In this document: positions 8,797 through 16,061 of the stretch, piece after piece
Layout: each line of letters opens with the position of its first letter
Numbering within the stretch: position 1 is the first letter of the stretch
Source of the DNA: Chloroflexota bacterium
Lineage (GTDB): Bacteria; Chloroflexota; Anaerolineae; Anaerolineales; Anaerolineaceae
Reading direction: 5' to 3'
Assembly: GCA_023434145.1 (NCBI GenBank)
Contig: JAEYTI010000130.1
Location: forward strand, 1 to 28,584
DNA: 28,584 bases
Program-made: the position numbers and the translations under genes
The notes under the pieces: generated by a model
Told to the model about the DNA's origin: nothing
Database searches by the model: none
What the model saw: the letters and a program-made list of their open reading frames with translations, nothing else

Positions 8797-9303
8797 CTGA
8801 TGCCCCTTTTCCGACTCGGGATCGTCCCGCAGTAGATCCACCGCGTGTGGCAGCACGAGCAAAATTGTTTGCAAATTCTCTGCGGCGGCCTTTGGGCTGC
8901 CGGGCAAGTTGACGATCAGCGTGCGCCCGCGAATGCCGGCAACTGCTCGCGAGAGCATAGCGTGGGAGGTTACCTTCAGGCTCTCCGTGCGCATGGCTTC
9001 CGCCAGCCCTGGTGCGCTGCGTTCGATCACCGCCAGGGTGGCCTCGGGGGTCACGTCGCGCGGGGCAAACCCCGTGCCGCCGGTGGTTAGGATCAGGTCA
9101 ATGCCGGGCACGTCGCACCACTGCACCAGCATGCCCTCGATGACTGAGCGGTCGTCTGGCACGATATTTGTGTTAACCACCTGCCAGCCATGCTCCAGTA
9201 CCAGCGCCGCCAGCGCCGGCCCAGATGCATCCGCGCGCTCGCCGCGTGCGGAACGGTCGGAGACGGTGAGGATGGCGACACGAATAGCGTTTTGACCGGT
9301 CAT
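8788..9303 (-). CDS. MoaB/MogA-family molybdenum cofactor protein
   Basis: This 171-residue protein of the MoaB/MogA family belongs to the MPT-binding fold that adenylylates molybdopterin before molybdenum insertion. The N-terminal strand is AILTVSDRSARGE, with LTTGGTGFAPRDVTPEAT (about 92-109) and NLPGSPKAAAENL (about 136-148) as the signature loops. The length matches the family. It is the last gene of the hsp20-lon-regulator cluster, four bases after the response-regulator stop and with only a weak ribosome-binding site, so coupling is likely. MoaB and MogA cannot be separated from sequence by eye. No other cofactor gene is nearby, so the location beside lon is unusual. Confidence 0.88.
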   Translation of the reverse strand: MTGQNAIRVAILTVSDRSARGERADASGPALAALVLEHGWQVVNTNIVPDDRSVIEGMLVQWCDVPGIDLILTTGGTGFAPRDVTPEATLAVIERSAPGLAEAMRTESLKVTSHAMLSRAVAGIRGRTLIVNLPGSPKAAAENLQTILLVLPHAVDLLRDDPESEKGHQIA

Positions 9304-9307
9304 AAGG

Positions 9308-9673
9308 TTACCCGCGCAGTTTCTTGATCAGTTCGTCGGGCATGAACGGCTTCAGCAGGAAGTCGTCTGCACCGGCATCAATGCACTCTTGCTTCATCGC
9401 CATGCCAGAGGTCATCACCACGCGGGTTTTGGCCATGGTGGGGTCCAACCGCATTTCGCGCAGCAGATCGACCCCGCTGACGTTGTTTTTGAGATGCACG
9501 TCGAGCAGGATCGTATCTGGCAGTTCGGCGCGGATGGTTGATAGCAAATCTTCCGCCGTGCGCATATCCGGCGCCTGAATCACCTGGAAGCCTTCGAGCT
9601 CCAGCAGGGTTCGCAAAACGGCCTGCATAGAGGCGTCATCCTCCACCAGCAGTACCTTCGGCTCGGATGTCAT
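9308..9673 (-). CDS. Single-domain response regulator (receiver only)
   Basis: This 121-residue protein consists only of a CheY-like receiver domain. Expected residues are present: the acidic pocket E11-D12-D13, phosphoacceptor D58 (ILLDVHL), T88-S89 on the switch strand, and K108 followed by P109. There is no DNA-binding output domain, so it must act through a protein partner or as a phosphate shuttle. Its ATG shares one base with the lon stop codon (TAATG read on the minus strand), which implies translational coupling to lon. No histidine kinase is in the window. A link to stress signalling is an inference from position. Confidence 0.92.
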   Translation of the reverse strand: MTSEPKVLLVEDDASMQAVLRTLLELEGFQVIQAPDMRTAEDLLSTIRAELPDTILLDVHLKNNVSGVDLLREMRLDPTMAKTRVVMTSGMAMKQECIDAGADDFLLKPFMPDELIKKLRG

Positions 9674-12333
9674 TACCTGGATTCCGCGCTGACTTCTGGC
9701 TGCGGCTCTTGCTTGGCCGCTTTTCGCTTTGCCGGTTTCTTCGCCGGGCGCTGATCGTTTGACGTGGTGACCGGCTCCAGAGCGTGCTCCAGCACTTCGT
9801 CGATCTTTTCGACCAGCACAAACTCCATCTGCTTGCGCACCTCTTCGGGGAGGTCTTCCAGGTCTGGCTCGTTGAGCTTGGGCAGGATGACCTTCTTTAA
9901 CCCGGCGCGGTGGGCCGCCAGCACTTTTTCTTTCACGCCGCCGATAGGCAGCACTTGCCCGCGCAAGGTAATCTCACCGGTCATACCAACGGTGGAGTGC
10001 ACCGGGCGGTTGGTGAGTAAGGAGACCAGCGCAGTAGTCATGGTGACGCCTGCTGAGGGACCGTCCTTTGGCTGCGCGCCAGAGGGGATGTGCATGTGGA
10101 TATCGACTTTATCGTAGAATTCTGGATCGATGCCAAGCTGTTGGGCACGCGCGCGGGTATAAGAGAGGGCCGCTTTGGCCGATTCCTGCATGACGTTGCC
10201 AATGGAACCGGTGACCATAAATCCCTTACCGCCGGGCATGCGCGTGGCTTCGATGAACAACACGTCGCCGCCTACCGGAGTCCAGGCAAGGCCGGTGGCC
10301 ACGCCGGGCAGCGAGGTGCGCAGGGCCACTTCTTCATCGCCCTGGAAGCGCTGCCGTCCAAGCATCTCGCGCACGTTTTGGCTGTCGATTTCTTTGTCGA
10401 TGTCGCCTTTCTCGGTCAGTTTTGTAGCGATCTTGCGGCACACGCCGCCAATTTCGCGCTCAAGGTTGCGTACACCCGCCTCGCGTGTGTACGATCGAAT
10501 GATCGTGCGGATGGCGTCATCGGTGAAGGTGATCTCATCTGGCATTAGCCCATTCTCTTTGAGCTGGCGCGGGATGAGGTAGTTGCGGGCAATCATCACC
10601 TTTTCGTTCTCGGTGTAGCCGGAAATGCGGATCACTTCCATGCGGTCCAGCAGCGGGCCGGGGATGGTTTCTAGCTGGTTGGCGGTGGTGATGAACATCA
10701 CCTGCGAGAGATCGACCGGCACTTCCAGGTAGTTGTCGCGGAACTCCGAGTTCTGCTCGGGATCCAGCACTTCTAGCAGGGCGGAGGCCGGGTCTCCGCG
10801 GAAATCGGAGGAGAGTTTGTCGATCTCGTCCAGCATGAAAACCGGGTTACGCGACCCAGCGCGGCGCAGCGCCTGCAAGATGCGCCCAGGCATCGCACCG
10901 ATGTAGGTGCGCCGATGACCGCGAACTTCGGCTTCATCGTGGATACCGCCCAGCGACATGCGGATGAATTTGCGCCCCAGCGACCGGGCAATGGACTGGC
11001 CGAGCGAGGTCTTGCCAACGCCGGGCGGCCCAATGAAGCACAGGATCACACCTTCGCGCTCGCGGCGGATATGATCGATCGTTTCATCATCCTGCGTTTT
11101 GGGGTGCAGGGCTTCCTTGCGCTCCAGGCGCAGCTTACGGACGGCCAAAAATTCGAGGATGCGCTCTTTCACATCTTCCAGCCCGTAGTGATCTTGTTCC
11201 AGCACGTGGCGGGCATGAGAGATCTCGAGGTTATCCTGCGTGTTGATCTGCCAGGGAATGGAGACCAGCCAGTCGAGGTAAGTGCGGATGACGCCGTATT
11301 CGGCGGCGGCTGTTGGCAAGCGTGAGAGGCGGTCCAGCTCGCGGCGGGCCTGCTTTTCGGCTTCCTCGGGCATTTTGGCTTCTTCGATGCGGCGGCGGAA
11401 CTCTTCGATATCCGCGGCTTGCTCGTCGCCTTCGCCCAGCTCGCGCTGGATGGCCTTGAGCTGCTCGCGCAGGAAGTACTCGTGCTGCATCTTCTCGATC
11501 TCGCTGCGCGCCTCGTTCTGAATCTTCTGGCCTAGCTCCAGCACCTCGGATTCGCGTGCCAGGATGCCGACCAGCTTGCGCAGCTTCTCGTTGACCGATT
11601 CCTCCTCAAGCAGCGACTGCGCTTCAGATAGATCCATGCGCTGGAAGTTGGCGATGGTGTAGACGATTTGCAGCGGATCATCGACCGCGGAGATGGACGT
11701 AACCAGCTCGCGCGGGAAGGAAGGGATCATCTCGGCGATGTGGGTGAACTGATCGCGGGCGTTGCGGGCCAGGGCTTCGATCTCCAGCCCTTCTTCCACC
11801 ATCTCGGGGGCCAGCTCGATGCGCGCGCGCAGGTAGGGCTCTTGCGCGGTGAACTCTTGGGTGCGGAAGCGGTTGAGCCCCTGCACCAGCAGCCGGATGG
11901 TGCCATCGGGGGCGCGGAACATGCGGTGGATCATTGCCACCGTGCCGATGCTGTACAGGTCATCCGGGCCGGGGTTTTCCAGCTCAGGGTTCCTCGAAGT
12001 CACCAGGCCGATCAGCTTGTCGCTGGCCATGGCGTCATCCACCAGGCGGATCGAGCGCGGCTGGCCAATGGTTAGCGGCACGGCGGTTTGCGGGTAAACG
12101 ACCAGCCCGCGCAGCGGCAGGATCGGCAGCTCATCGGGAATGTTGGCGGGCGTTGGCTCGTCACTCAGATCCTCGCCGCCGAACAGGTCGACGCCATCCG
12201 CGGCTTCCTGTTCCTCAAAACGCTCGACGAGATGGAGGATGGTTTGGTTCTGAACGTGATCAGGGCGGTCTTCCTGCGCCTGATGGAGACTCTGCACAGA
12301 TTTTCGTTGCAAAGGAGACATAAAATAGCTCAC
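9673..12333 (-). CDS. lon: ATP-dependent protease Lon
   Basis: This 886-residue LonA protease degrades misfolded and regulatory proteins in the cytoplasm. The order is an N-terminal extension (1-65), the LON substrate-binding domain (about 68-260, starting LPILPLRGLVVYP) and a coiled helical region with QLKAIQRELGE (291-301). The AAA+ module has Walker A GPPGVGKT (435-442) and Walker B FMLDEIDK (499-506). The protease domain has catalytic Ser760 in KDGPSAG and Lys803 in GGVKEK. A Lys/Ala-rich tail (about 853-886) extends past the usual end. The start is GTG at 12333 with AAGGA six bases upstream; it overlaps the hsp20 stop by four bases. An ATG four codons in (12321) is an alternative. An Hsp20 partner upstream supports a proteostasis operon. 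Confidence 0.96.
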   Translation of the reverse strand: MSYFMSPLQRKSVQSLHQAQEDRPDHVQNQTILHLVERFEEQEAADGVDLFGGEDLSDEPTPANIPDELPILPLRGLVVYPQTAVPLTIGQPRSIRLVDDAMASDKLIGLVTSRNPELENPGPDDLYSIGTVAMIHRMFRAPDGTIRLLVQGLNRFRTQEFTAQEPYLRARIELAPEMVEEGLEIEALARNARDQFTHIAEMIPSFPRELVTSISAVDDPLQIVYTIANFQRMDLSEAQSLLEEESVNEKLRKLVGILARESEVLELGQKIQNEARSEIEKMQHEYFLREQLKAIQRELGEGDEQAADIEEFRRRIEEAKMPEEAEKQARRELDRLSRLPTAAAEYGVIRTYLDWLVSIPWQINTQDNLEISHARHVLEQDHYGLEDVKERILEFLAVRKLRLERKEALHPKTQDDETIDHIRREREGVILCFIGPPGVGKTSLGQSIARSLGRKFIRMSLGGIHDEAEVRGHRRTYIGAMPGRILQALRRAGSRNPVFMLDEIDKLSSDFRGDPASALLEVLDPEQNSEFRDNYLEVPVDLSQVMFITTANQLETIPGPLLDRMEVIRISGYTENEKVMIARNYLIPRQLKENGLMPDEITFTDDAIRTIIRSYTREAGVRNLEREIGGVCRKIATKLTEKGDIDKEIDSQNVREMLGRQRFQGDEEVALRTSLPGVATGLAWTPVGGDVLFIEATRMPGGKGFMVTGSIGNVMQESAKAALSYTRARAQQLGIDPEFYDKVDIHMHIPSGAQPKDGPSAGVTMTTALVSLLTNRPVHSTVGMTGEITLRGQVLPIGGVKEKVLAAHRAGLKKVILPKLNEPDLEDLPEEVRKQMEFVLVEKIDEVLEHALEPVTTSNDQRPAKKPAKRKAAKQEPQPEVSAESR

Positions 12334-12749
12334 TCGTTTTCCTTGATTTTAATTACTCTTGGCTGCGCTTTGGGCAAAAAGACCCACAAGAAACCGTTCT
12401 GGTACTCAGCCGTGACGCGCTCTGTATCGATCGGCGTTTGCAGCTCCACACTGGTAAGGAACTCGCCGAAGTTAATTTCCATCTGGTGGTAAGCCCGGCG
12501 CTCGTTCACGTCTGGGCGCACACCGCGGATGAGAAGAATATTCTGGTCCAGGCTGATAGAGAAATCGCTGTCATTCATTCCGGCGATTTCCACACGCACC
12601 ACAATGCTATCTTCGCGCTCGTACACGTCGGTGGGCGGGCGCCACGTATGCGGGTTCGACCGGATGCGCCAGTTCACCAGCATATAATCGTTTTGTTCCG
12701 GCATAGTACTGCTGCGGCGCTGGATCGGTTTCAGCACGACGGTTATCAT
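12330..12749 (-). CDS. Hsp20/alpha-crystallin small heat-shock protein
   Basis: This is a 139-residue small heat-shock protein, an ATP-independent holdase. The alpha-crystallin domain spans about 38-132: WRPPTDVYEREDSIVVRVEIAG opens it, split around 37-58, and GFLWVFLPKAQPRVIKI closes it with the family's L-P-K end. The dimer-loop tyrosine region (RRAYHQMEINFGEF) replaces the usual GxFxRxxxLP, a modest divergence. The C-terminal VIKI supplies the I/V-x-I oligomer anchor. An AGGGTGA ribosome-binding site precedes the ATG. The stop overlaps the lon GTG. It is the first gene of the cluster, with the tRNA-Arg gene about 100 bases upstream on the same strand; no CIRCE operator was seen. Confidence 0.92.
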   Translation of the reverse strand: MITVVLKPIQRRSSTMPEQNDYMLVNWRIRSNPHTWRPPTDVYEREDSIVVRVEIAGMNDSDFSISLDQNILLIRGVRPDVNERRAYHQMEINFGEFLTSVELQTPIDTERVTAEYQNGFLWVFLPKAQPRVIKIKENE

Positions 12750-12849
12750 GATTCACCCTGTTAGTGATTGGAACCTGCGCACAGCCGTGGAACAAAACCA
12801 GCGTTCCGGCTGCGTTCGAATACGAAGCTCCCCCTACAAGAAAATTCAG

Positions 12850-12922
12850 CGCCCCTGGCGCGGATCGAACGCGCAACCATCGGATTAGAAGTCCGGTGCT
12901 CTGTCCATTGAGCTACAGGGGC
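12850..12922 (-). tRNA. tRNA-Arg (anticodon TCT)
   Basis: On the minus strand a full 73-base cloverleaf folds. It has acceptor GCCCCTG/CAGGGGC, D-stem GCTC/GAGC, anticodon loop CTTCTAA giving anticodon TCT (reads AGA), and T-arm GCGCG TTCGATC CGCGC. The discriminator is G and CCA is not encoded. The outermost anticodon-stem pair is a C-A mismatch, which is tolerated. Bases 12884-12910 recur at 26449-26475, so this gene may also be an integration site. Confidence 0.95.
12884..12910. repeat. 27-bp direct repeat, left copy (in tRNA-Arg)
   Basis: This is the part of tRNA-Arg from the D-arm through the anticodon loop. It is identical over 27 bases and in the same orientation as 26449-26475. The pair brackets 13.6 kb and looks like attL/attR cores of a tRNA-targeted integration. 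Confidence 0.6.
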
Positions 12923-13002
12923 GAGATAAAAAAACTCCGTCTTCAAAGATTTCCAAAGAAGGTGATGATATCAGCTACACCTGTTACACCACATACGCGC
13001 CA

Positions 13003-13008
13003 ATTATA
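13003..13008 (-). promoter_or_regulatory. Possible -10 box for tRNA-Arg
   Basis: A perfect TATAAT lies on the minus strand about 80 bases upstream of the tRNA 5' end. No good -35 box is found at 16-18 bases, so this is a weak call. Confidence 0.3.
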
Positions 13009-13140
13009 CCTGATTTTTGGTCGCACGCCGCGATTCCAGTTTGGCCCGAACAGCATCACCATACGATAGAAATAGGACCACATTTTCGGCAGAAAAGGCA
13101 AAAATGATACTTTTGTAAGTATATTTGGGTTAGTTAATTG

Positions 13141-13146
13141 TATAAT
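13141..13146 (+). promoter_or_regulatory. Possible -10 box for the tail-collar cassette
   Basis: A perfect TATAAT sits about 100 bases before the first gene of the cassette, in an AT-rich stretch (about 13100-13210) unlike the GC-rich genes around it. No convincing -35 is present at normal spacing. The rest of 12923-13245 holds no gene that I can support. Confidence 0.35.
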
Positions 13147-13245
13147 TCTGGTTGGGCTTTTATTCCTTTCCATCAAAGTATTTGAGACATCAATCATTGT
13201 CATAATCCTCTGGAATAAGGCTATTCCAACAAGGTGGGGAAGAGC

Positions 13246-14478
13246 ATGAGTATTTATCATCGAATGAGTCGCCGAAGGTTCCTTCAATGGGCCGGCTGGA
13301 TGAGCGGAGGTGCGCTGGCTGCGCCGGTTGCGCCCTGGCTGCCCGCTGGCGGGTTAGAGGGAACCACCGGGCGGGTGGGACTTCTGCTGCCGGCAGCCGC
13401 CAATGGAACTGGACCTGCGGCACAATTCGCGCGCAGCTTTCAAATGGGGTTTGCCAGCGTCAAACGCCCACTGGATCTTACGATTGCTGAAGGCGTAACC
13501 ACCCCGGCGCGAAGCTACGAGGCGATAGCGCCTATGCTAAAAACCGGCCTTCGCACCTTTGTGTGGCTGTCCGACAGCCCACTTAGCACCGAGCTGCGCA
13601 GACGGGTAGAAGATGCAGGGGCGGTATTGTTGATGAGCGGGCCTGGGGCGAATCTCCAGCGCGTTGTTGACGAGAGCCCGTATGTATTCCACCATGACCT
13701 GGGGCTGTGGCAGGGGGCCTGGGCGCTGGGCGCCTGGGCTGCCGAAAAGTTAGGCAAGCGCGTCAGTATCATCAGCTCCTTCTATGAGAGCGGTTACGAT
13801 GTGGTTTACGCTTTCCAGCTCGGCTTCGAGAGCGTCGGGGGTGAAGTGCTTCGCACCCGGGTAACGCTGCGCGATGGTGATGTGCATTCGGCCCTGGCCC
13901 AGGCACGTGCTGACCGACCAGATGCAATCGCTGGCTTCTATTCGGGTACAGGATCTGGCCTATTCTTACGCGCCTATGCTTCCGCAGGCCTGGGAAGTAT
14001 ACCGCTAGTGGGGCCGGGTTTTCTGACCGACGAACTGTCTAATCTGGCTGCGCTGCCAGGGAGGGTGTATACCGCCCTCGGGTGGGCGAGCGCGATGAAA
14101 GGCGCCCATGCGTATGCTTTTGCCAATACGCACCGCCGCACCTGGGGCGATGAGCCCGGTCCATTCGACCTGTTGGGTTATGAAGCCGCCGGGCTGGTCG
14201 ATGCCGCTCTGCGCCGCTGCGAAGCCGGATCTTCTGGCGCCAGCCACCTGTACTGGCAAGGCCTGACGATTACCACGCCGCGCGGCAAATTGTACAACCC
14301 GGCAGGCACGCAGCAGTTCAACGGCCCGCTGCACCTGCGCCTCGCCAGGCCCGGCTTGGGCGGGTATGCAAACGAACTGGTTTCAAACCTGGCTGCTCCG
14401 CCTGCCAGTAACGCCGCTTTACGCGAGCTGCGTGCAAGTCTGAAGACCGGCTTCACCAGCGTATATCTGTACCAATAA
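13246..14478 (+). CDS. Tat-exported ABC-type substrate-binding-like protein
   Basis: This 410-residue protein starts at ATG 13246, with GGGGA five bases upstream; a GTG at 13234 and an ATG at 13264 are alternatives. Its N-terminus carries a twin-arginine signal (SRRRFLQWAG, then a short hydrophobic stretch ending near AAPVAP). The mature part begins VGLLLPAAANGTG and has the type I periplasmic-binding fold of branched-chain amino-acid receptors (Peripla_BP_6): GKRVSIISSFYESGYDV near the middle and IPLVGPGFLTDEL later. No permease or ATPase gene is near. It is the first gene of a tight + strand unit, 15 bases before the first tail-collar gene. Transport is therefore doubtful; it may be a sensor or anchoring protein of the cassette. 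The ligand is unknown. Confidence 0.75.
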   Translation: MSIYHRMSRRRFLQWAGWMSGGALAAPVAPWLPAGGLEGTTGRVGLLLPAAANGTGPAAQFARSFQMGFASVKRPLDLTIAEGVTTPARSYEAIAPMLKTGLRTFVWLSDSPLSTELRRRVEDAGAVLLMSGPGANLQRVVDESPYVFHHDLGLWQGAWALGAWAAEKLGKRVSIISSFYESGYDVVYAFQLGFESVGGEVLRTRVTLRDGDVHSALAQARADRPDAIAGFYSGTGSGLFLRAYASAGLGSIPLVGPGFLTDELSNLAALPGRVYTALGWASAMKGAHAYAFANTHRRTWGDEPGPFDLLGYEAAGLVDAALRRCEAGSSGASHLYWQGLTITTPRGKLYNPAGTQQFNGPLHLRLARPGLGGYANELVSNLAAPPASNAALRELRASLKTGFTSVYLYQ

Positions 14479-14493
14479 CTGGAGGAATCTGAT

Positions 14494-14997
14494 ATGGCTG
14501 AACCCTTCCTCTCCGAAATCCGCATCATGTCGTTCAATTTCGCTCCTGAGGGCTGGGCGTTGTGCAACGGGCAGCTTTTACCCATTAACCAGAACCAGGC
14601 GCTGTTTTCGCTGCTCGGAACCACCTTTGGCGGCAATGGAGAGACGAACTTTGCCCTGCCCGACCTGCGCGCGCGCACACCCATCCACGTGGGCAGTGGG
14701 CACACGCTCGGCGAGCGCGGTGGCGAGCAGGCTCACACCTTATCAATTGCAGAAATCCCAACACATAACCACGTCGCCAGTGCTTCCAACGCGACTACCG
14801 GAGCTACCCCAGTGCCCACCAGTAACTATTTGGCAGTTTCGCCCGGCAAGCTCTACGCCGCCCCTGCGCATCTGGTATCACTCAACCCCGCCAGCGTTAC
14901 GAACACAGGTGGGTCGCAGGCGCACTTGAATATGCAGCCCTTCCTGGCGCTGTCTTTCTGTATTGCCCTGCAGGGCATTTTCCCATCACCGAATTAG
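14494..14997 (+). CDS. Phage tail-collar / microcystin-dependent protein, copy 1
   Basis: This 167-residue protein has the tail-collar domain (PF07484 type) at about 7-62: EIRIMSFNFAPEGWALCNGQ, LLPINQNQALFSLLGTTFGG and FALPDLRARTPIH. This is the signature of microcystin-dependent protein (MdpB/MrpB) homologues found outside phages. The C-terminal half is variable up to a conserved ending (QAHLNMQPFLALSFCIALQG then IFPS). The ribosome-binding site GGAGGA lies about eight bases before the ATG. No signal peptide is visible, so export would need a dedicated route. It is the first of three tandem paralogues. In phages the collar domain sits on short tail-fibre proteins that contact the host surface; its role in chromosomal copies is largely unknown. 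Confidence 0.85.
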   Translation: MAEPFLSEIRIMSFNFAPEGWALCNGQLLPINQNQALFSLLGTTFGGNGETNFALPDLRARTPIHVGSGHTLGERGGEQAHTLSIAEIPTHNHVASASNATTGATPVPTSNYLAVSPGKLYAAPAHLVSLNPASVTNTGGSQAHLNMQPFLALSFCIALQGIFPSPN

Positions 14998-15008
14998 GAG
15001 AAACCGGC

Positions 15009-15512
15009 ATGGAGCAACCCTATGTTGGAGAAATTCGCATGTTTGCTGGCAACTTTGCCCCTGCTGGCTGGATGTTCTGCGAAGGGCAGAAATTGCCAAT
15101 TTCGGAAAACGAAACGCTCTTCCAGTTGATCGGCACGACCTACGGCGGCGACGGACAGGAAACCTTCCTCCTGCCCGATCTGCGCGGGCGCATCCCCATC
15201 CACCAGGGCAACGATTTCACCCTGGCGGAAACCGGCGGAGCGGAAGAGATCACCCTGACGATCAACCAGGTTCCGGCGCACAGCCACCCGCTGATTGCCT
15301 CGAAGAACATCGCCAGCGAGGGCTTGCCCACCGGCAATGTTCTTGGCGCAATGACATCGCTCGATCTGTATATCTCTGATGTTCCAAACGCGAACCTGAA
15401 CGCACATGCGATCGCACCCGTGGGTGGAAACCAACCGCACACCAACTTCCAACCGTACCTGTGCGTCAATTTCATCATATCGCTGTTCGGCATCTTCCCC
15501 AGTCAGACTTGA
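15009..15512 (+). CDS. Phage tail-collar / microcystin-dependent protein, copy 2
   Basis: This is the second paralogue, 167 residues. The collar domain (about 6-62) reads GEIRMFAGNFAPAGWMFCEG, then LFQLIGTTYGGDGQETF and LLPDLRGRIPIHQG. The ending (NQPHTNFQPYLCVNFIISLFG then IFPS, about 143-165) matches the neighbours. The middle (about 80-140) differs strongly from copies 1 and 3. A GGAG ribosome-binding site precedes the ATG, eleven bases after the previous stop. No signal peptide is seen. Three copies in a row may build hetero-oligomeric trimers or serve as parts of one fibre, as inferred from conserved ends and divergent centres. Confidence 0.85.
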   Translation: MEQPYVGEIRMFAGNFAPAGWMFCEGQKLPISENETLFQLIGTTYGGDGQETFLLPDLRGRIPIHQGNDFTLAETGGAEEITLTINQVPAHSHPLIASKNIASEGLPTGNVLGAMTSLDLYISDVPNANLNAHAIAPVGGNQPHTNFQPYLCVNFIISLFGIFPSQT

Positions 15513-15527
15513 ATCGGAGGCAGACCC

Positions 15528-16052
15528 ATGGCAGATCCATTTGTCGCAGAAATTCGCATTTTTCCGTTCAATTTTGCCCCCAAAGGCTGGGCCTGGTGTA
15601 ATGGGCAGTTGTTGCCACTTTTGCAGAACACCGCCCTTTTTGCGTTGTTGGGCACTACATATGGCGGGAACGGCCAATCGAACTTTGCCCTGCCCGACCT
15701 GCAAGGTCGCGCGCCGATGCACCCCAGTCAGGGACTTGGCTTGAGCTGGCATGACCTGGGAGAAACAGGCGGCAGCGAAACTGTTACCCTGCTGGAAAGC
15801 GAAATTCCAAATCATAATCACTCTCTCAGAGCATACAGCACCGACCCGGCTGACACGCGCGTGCCCGGCCCTACCGTTTCGCTAGCCCGCTCGAACGGCA
15901 GTTCTGCCTATAACAGCAGTGGACCGCTCACTGCGCTTAATTTCCAGTCACTTGCACCTACCGGCGGTGACCAGCCCCACAACAATATGATGCCCTATCT
16001 GACGTTCTATTTCTGCATCGCGTTAGCGGGAGTCTATCCGCCGCGCACTTAA
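15528..16052 (+). CDS. Phage tail-collar / microcystin-dependent protein, copy 3
   Basis: This is the third paralogue, 174 residues. The collar domain (about 6-62) reads AEIRIFPFNFAPKGWAWCNGQ (split here at LLPLLQN), then LFALLGTTYGGNGQSNF and ALPDLQGRAPMHP. A short insertion after the collar (LGLSWHDLGETGG) makes it longer. The ending QPHNNMMPYLTFYFCIALAG followed by VYPP is conserved. The GGAGG ribosome-binding site lies about eight bases from the ATG; the gap to copy 2 is 15 bases. No signal peptide is visible. It is followed after nine bases by the GNAT-DUF6916 gene, so it is part of one transcript. Confidence 0.85.
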   Translation: MADPFVAEIRIFPFNFAPKGWAWCNGQLLPLLQNTALFALLGTTYGGNGQSNFALPDLQGRAPMHPSQGLGLSWHDLGETGGSETVTLLESEIPNHNHSLRAYSTDPADTRVPGPTVSLARSNGSSAYNSSGPLTALNFQSLAPTGGDQPHNNMMPYLTFYFCIALAGVYPPRT

Positions 16053-16061
16053 GAAACGATT

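Noticed and set aside
12789..12807. GGAAC-N9-GTTCC as a heat-shock operator before hsp20
   Set aside because: The arms are only five bases and do not match CIRCE or another known heat-shock operator.
14494..16052. Prophage
   Set aside because: Apart from the three collar proteins there are no capsid, terminase, portal, tape-measure, lysis or integrase genes.
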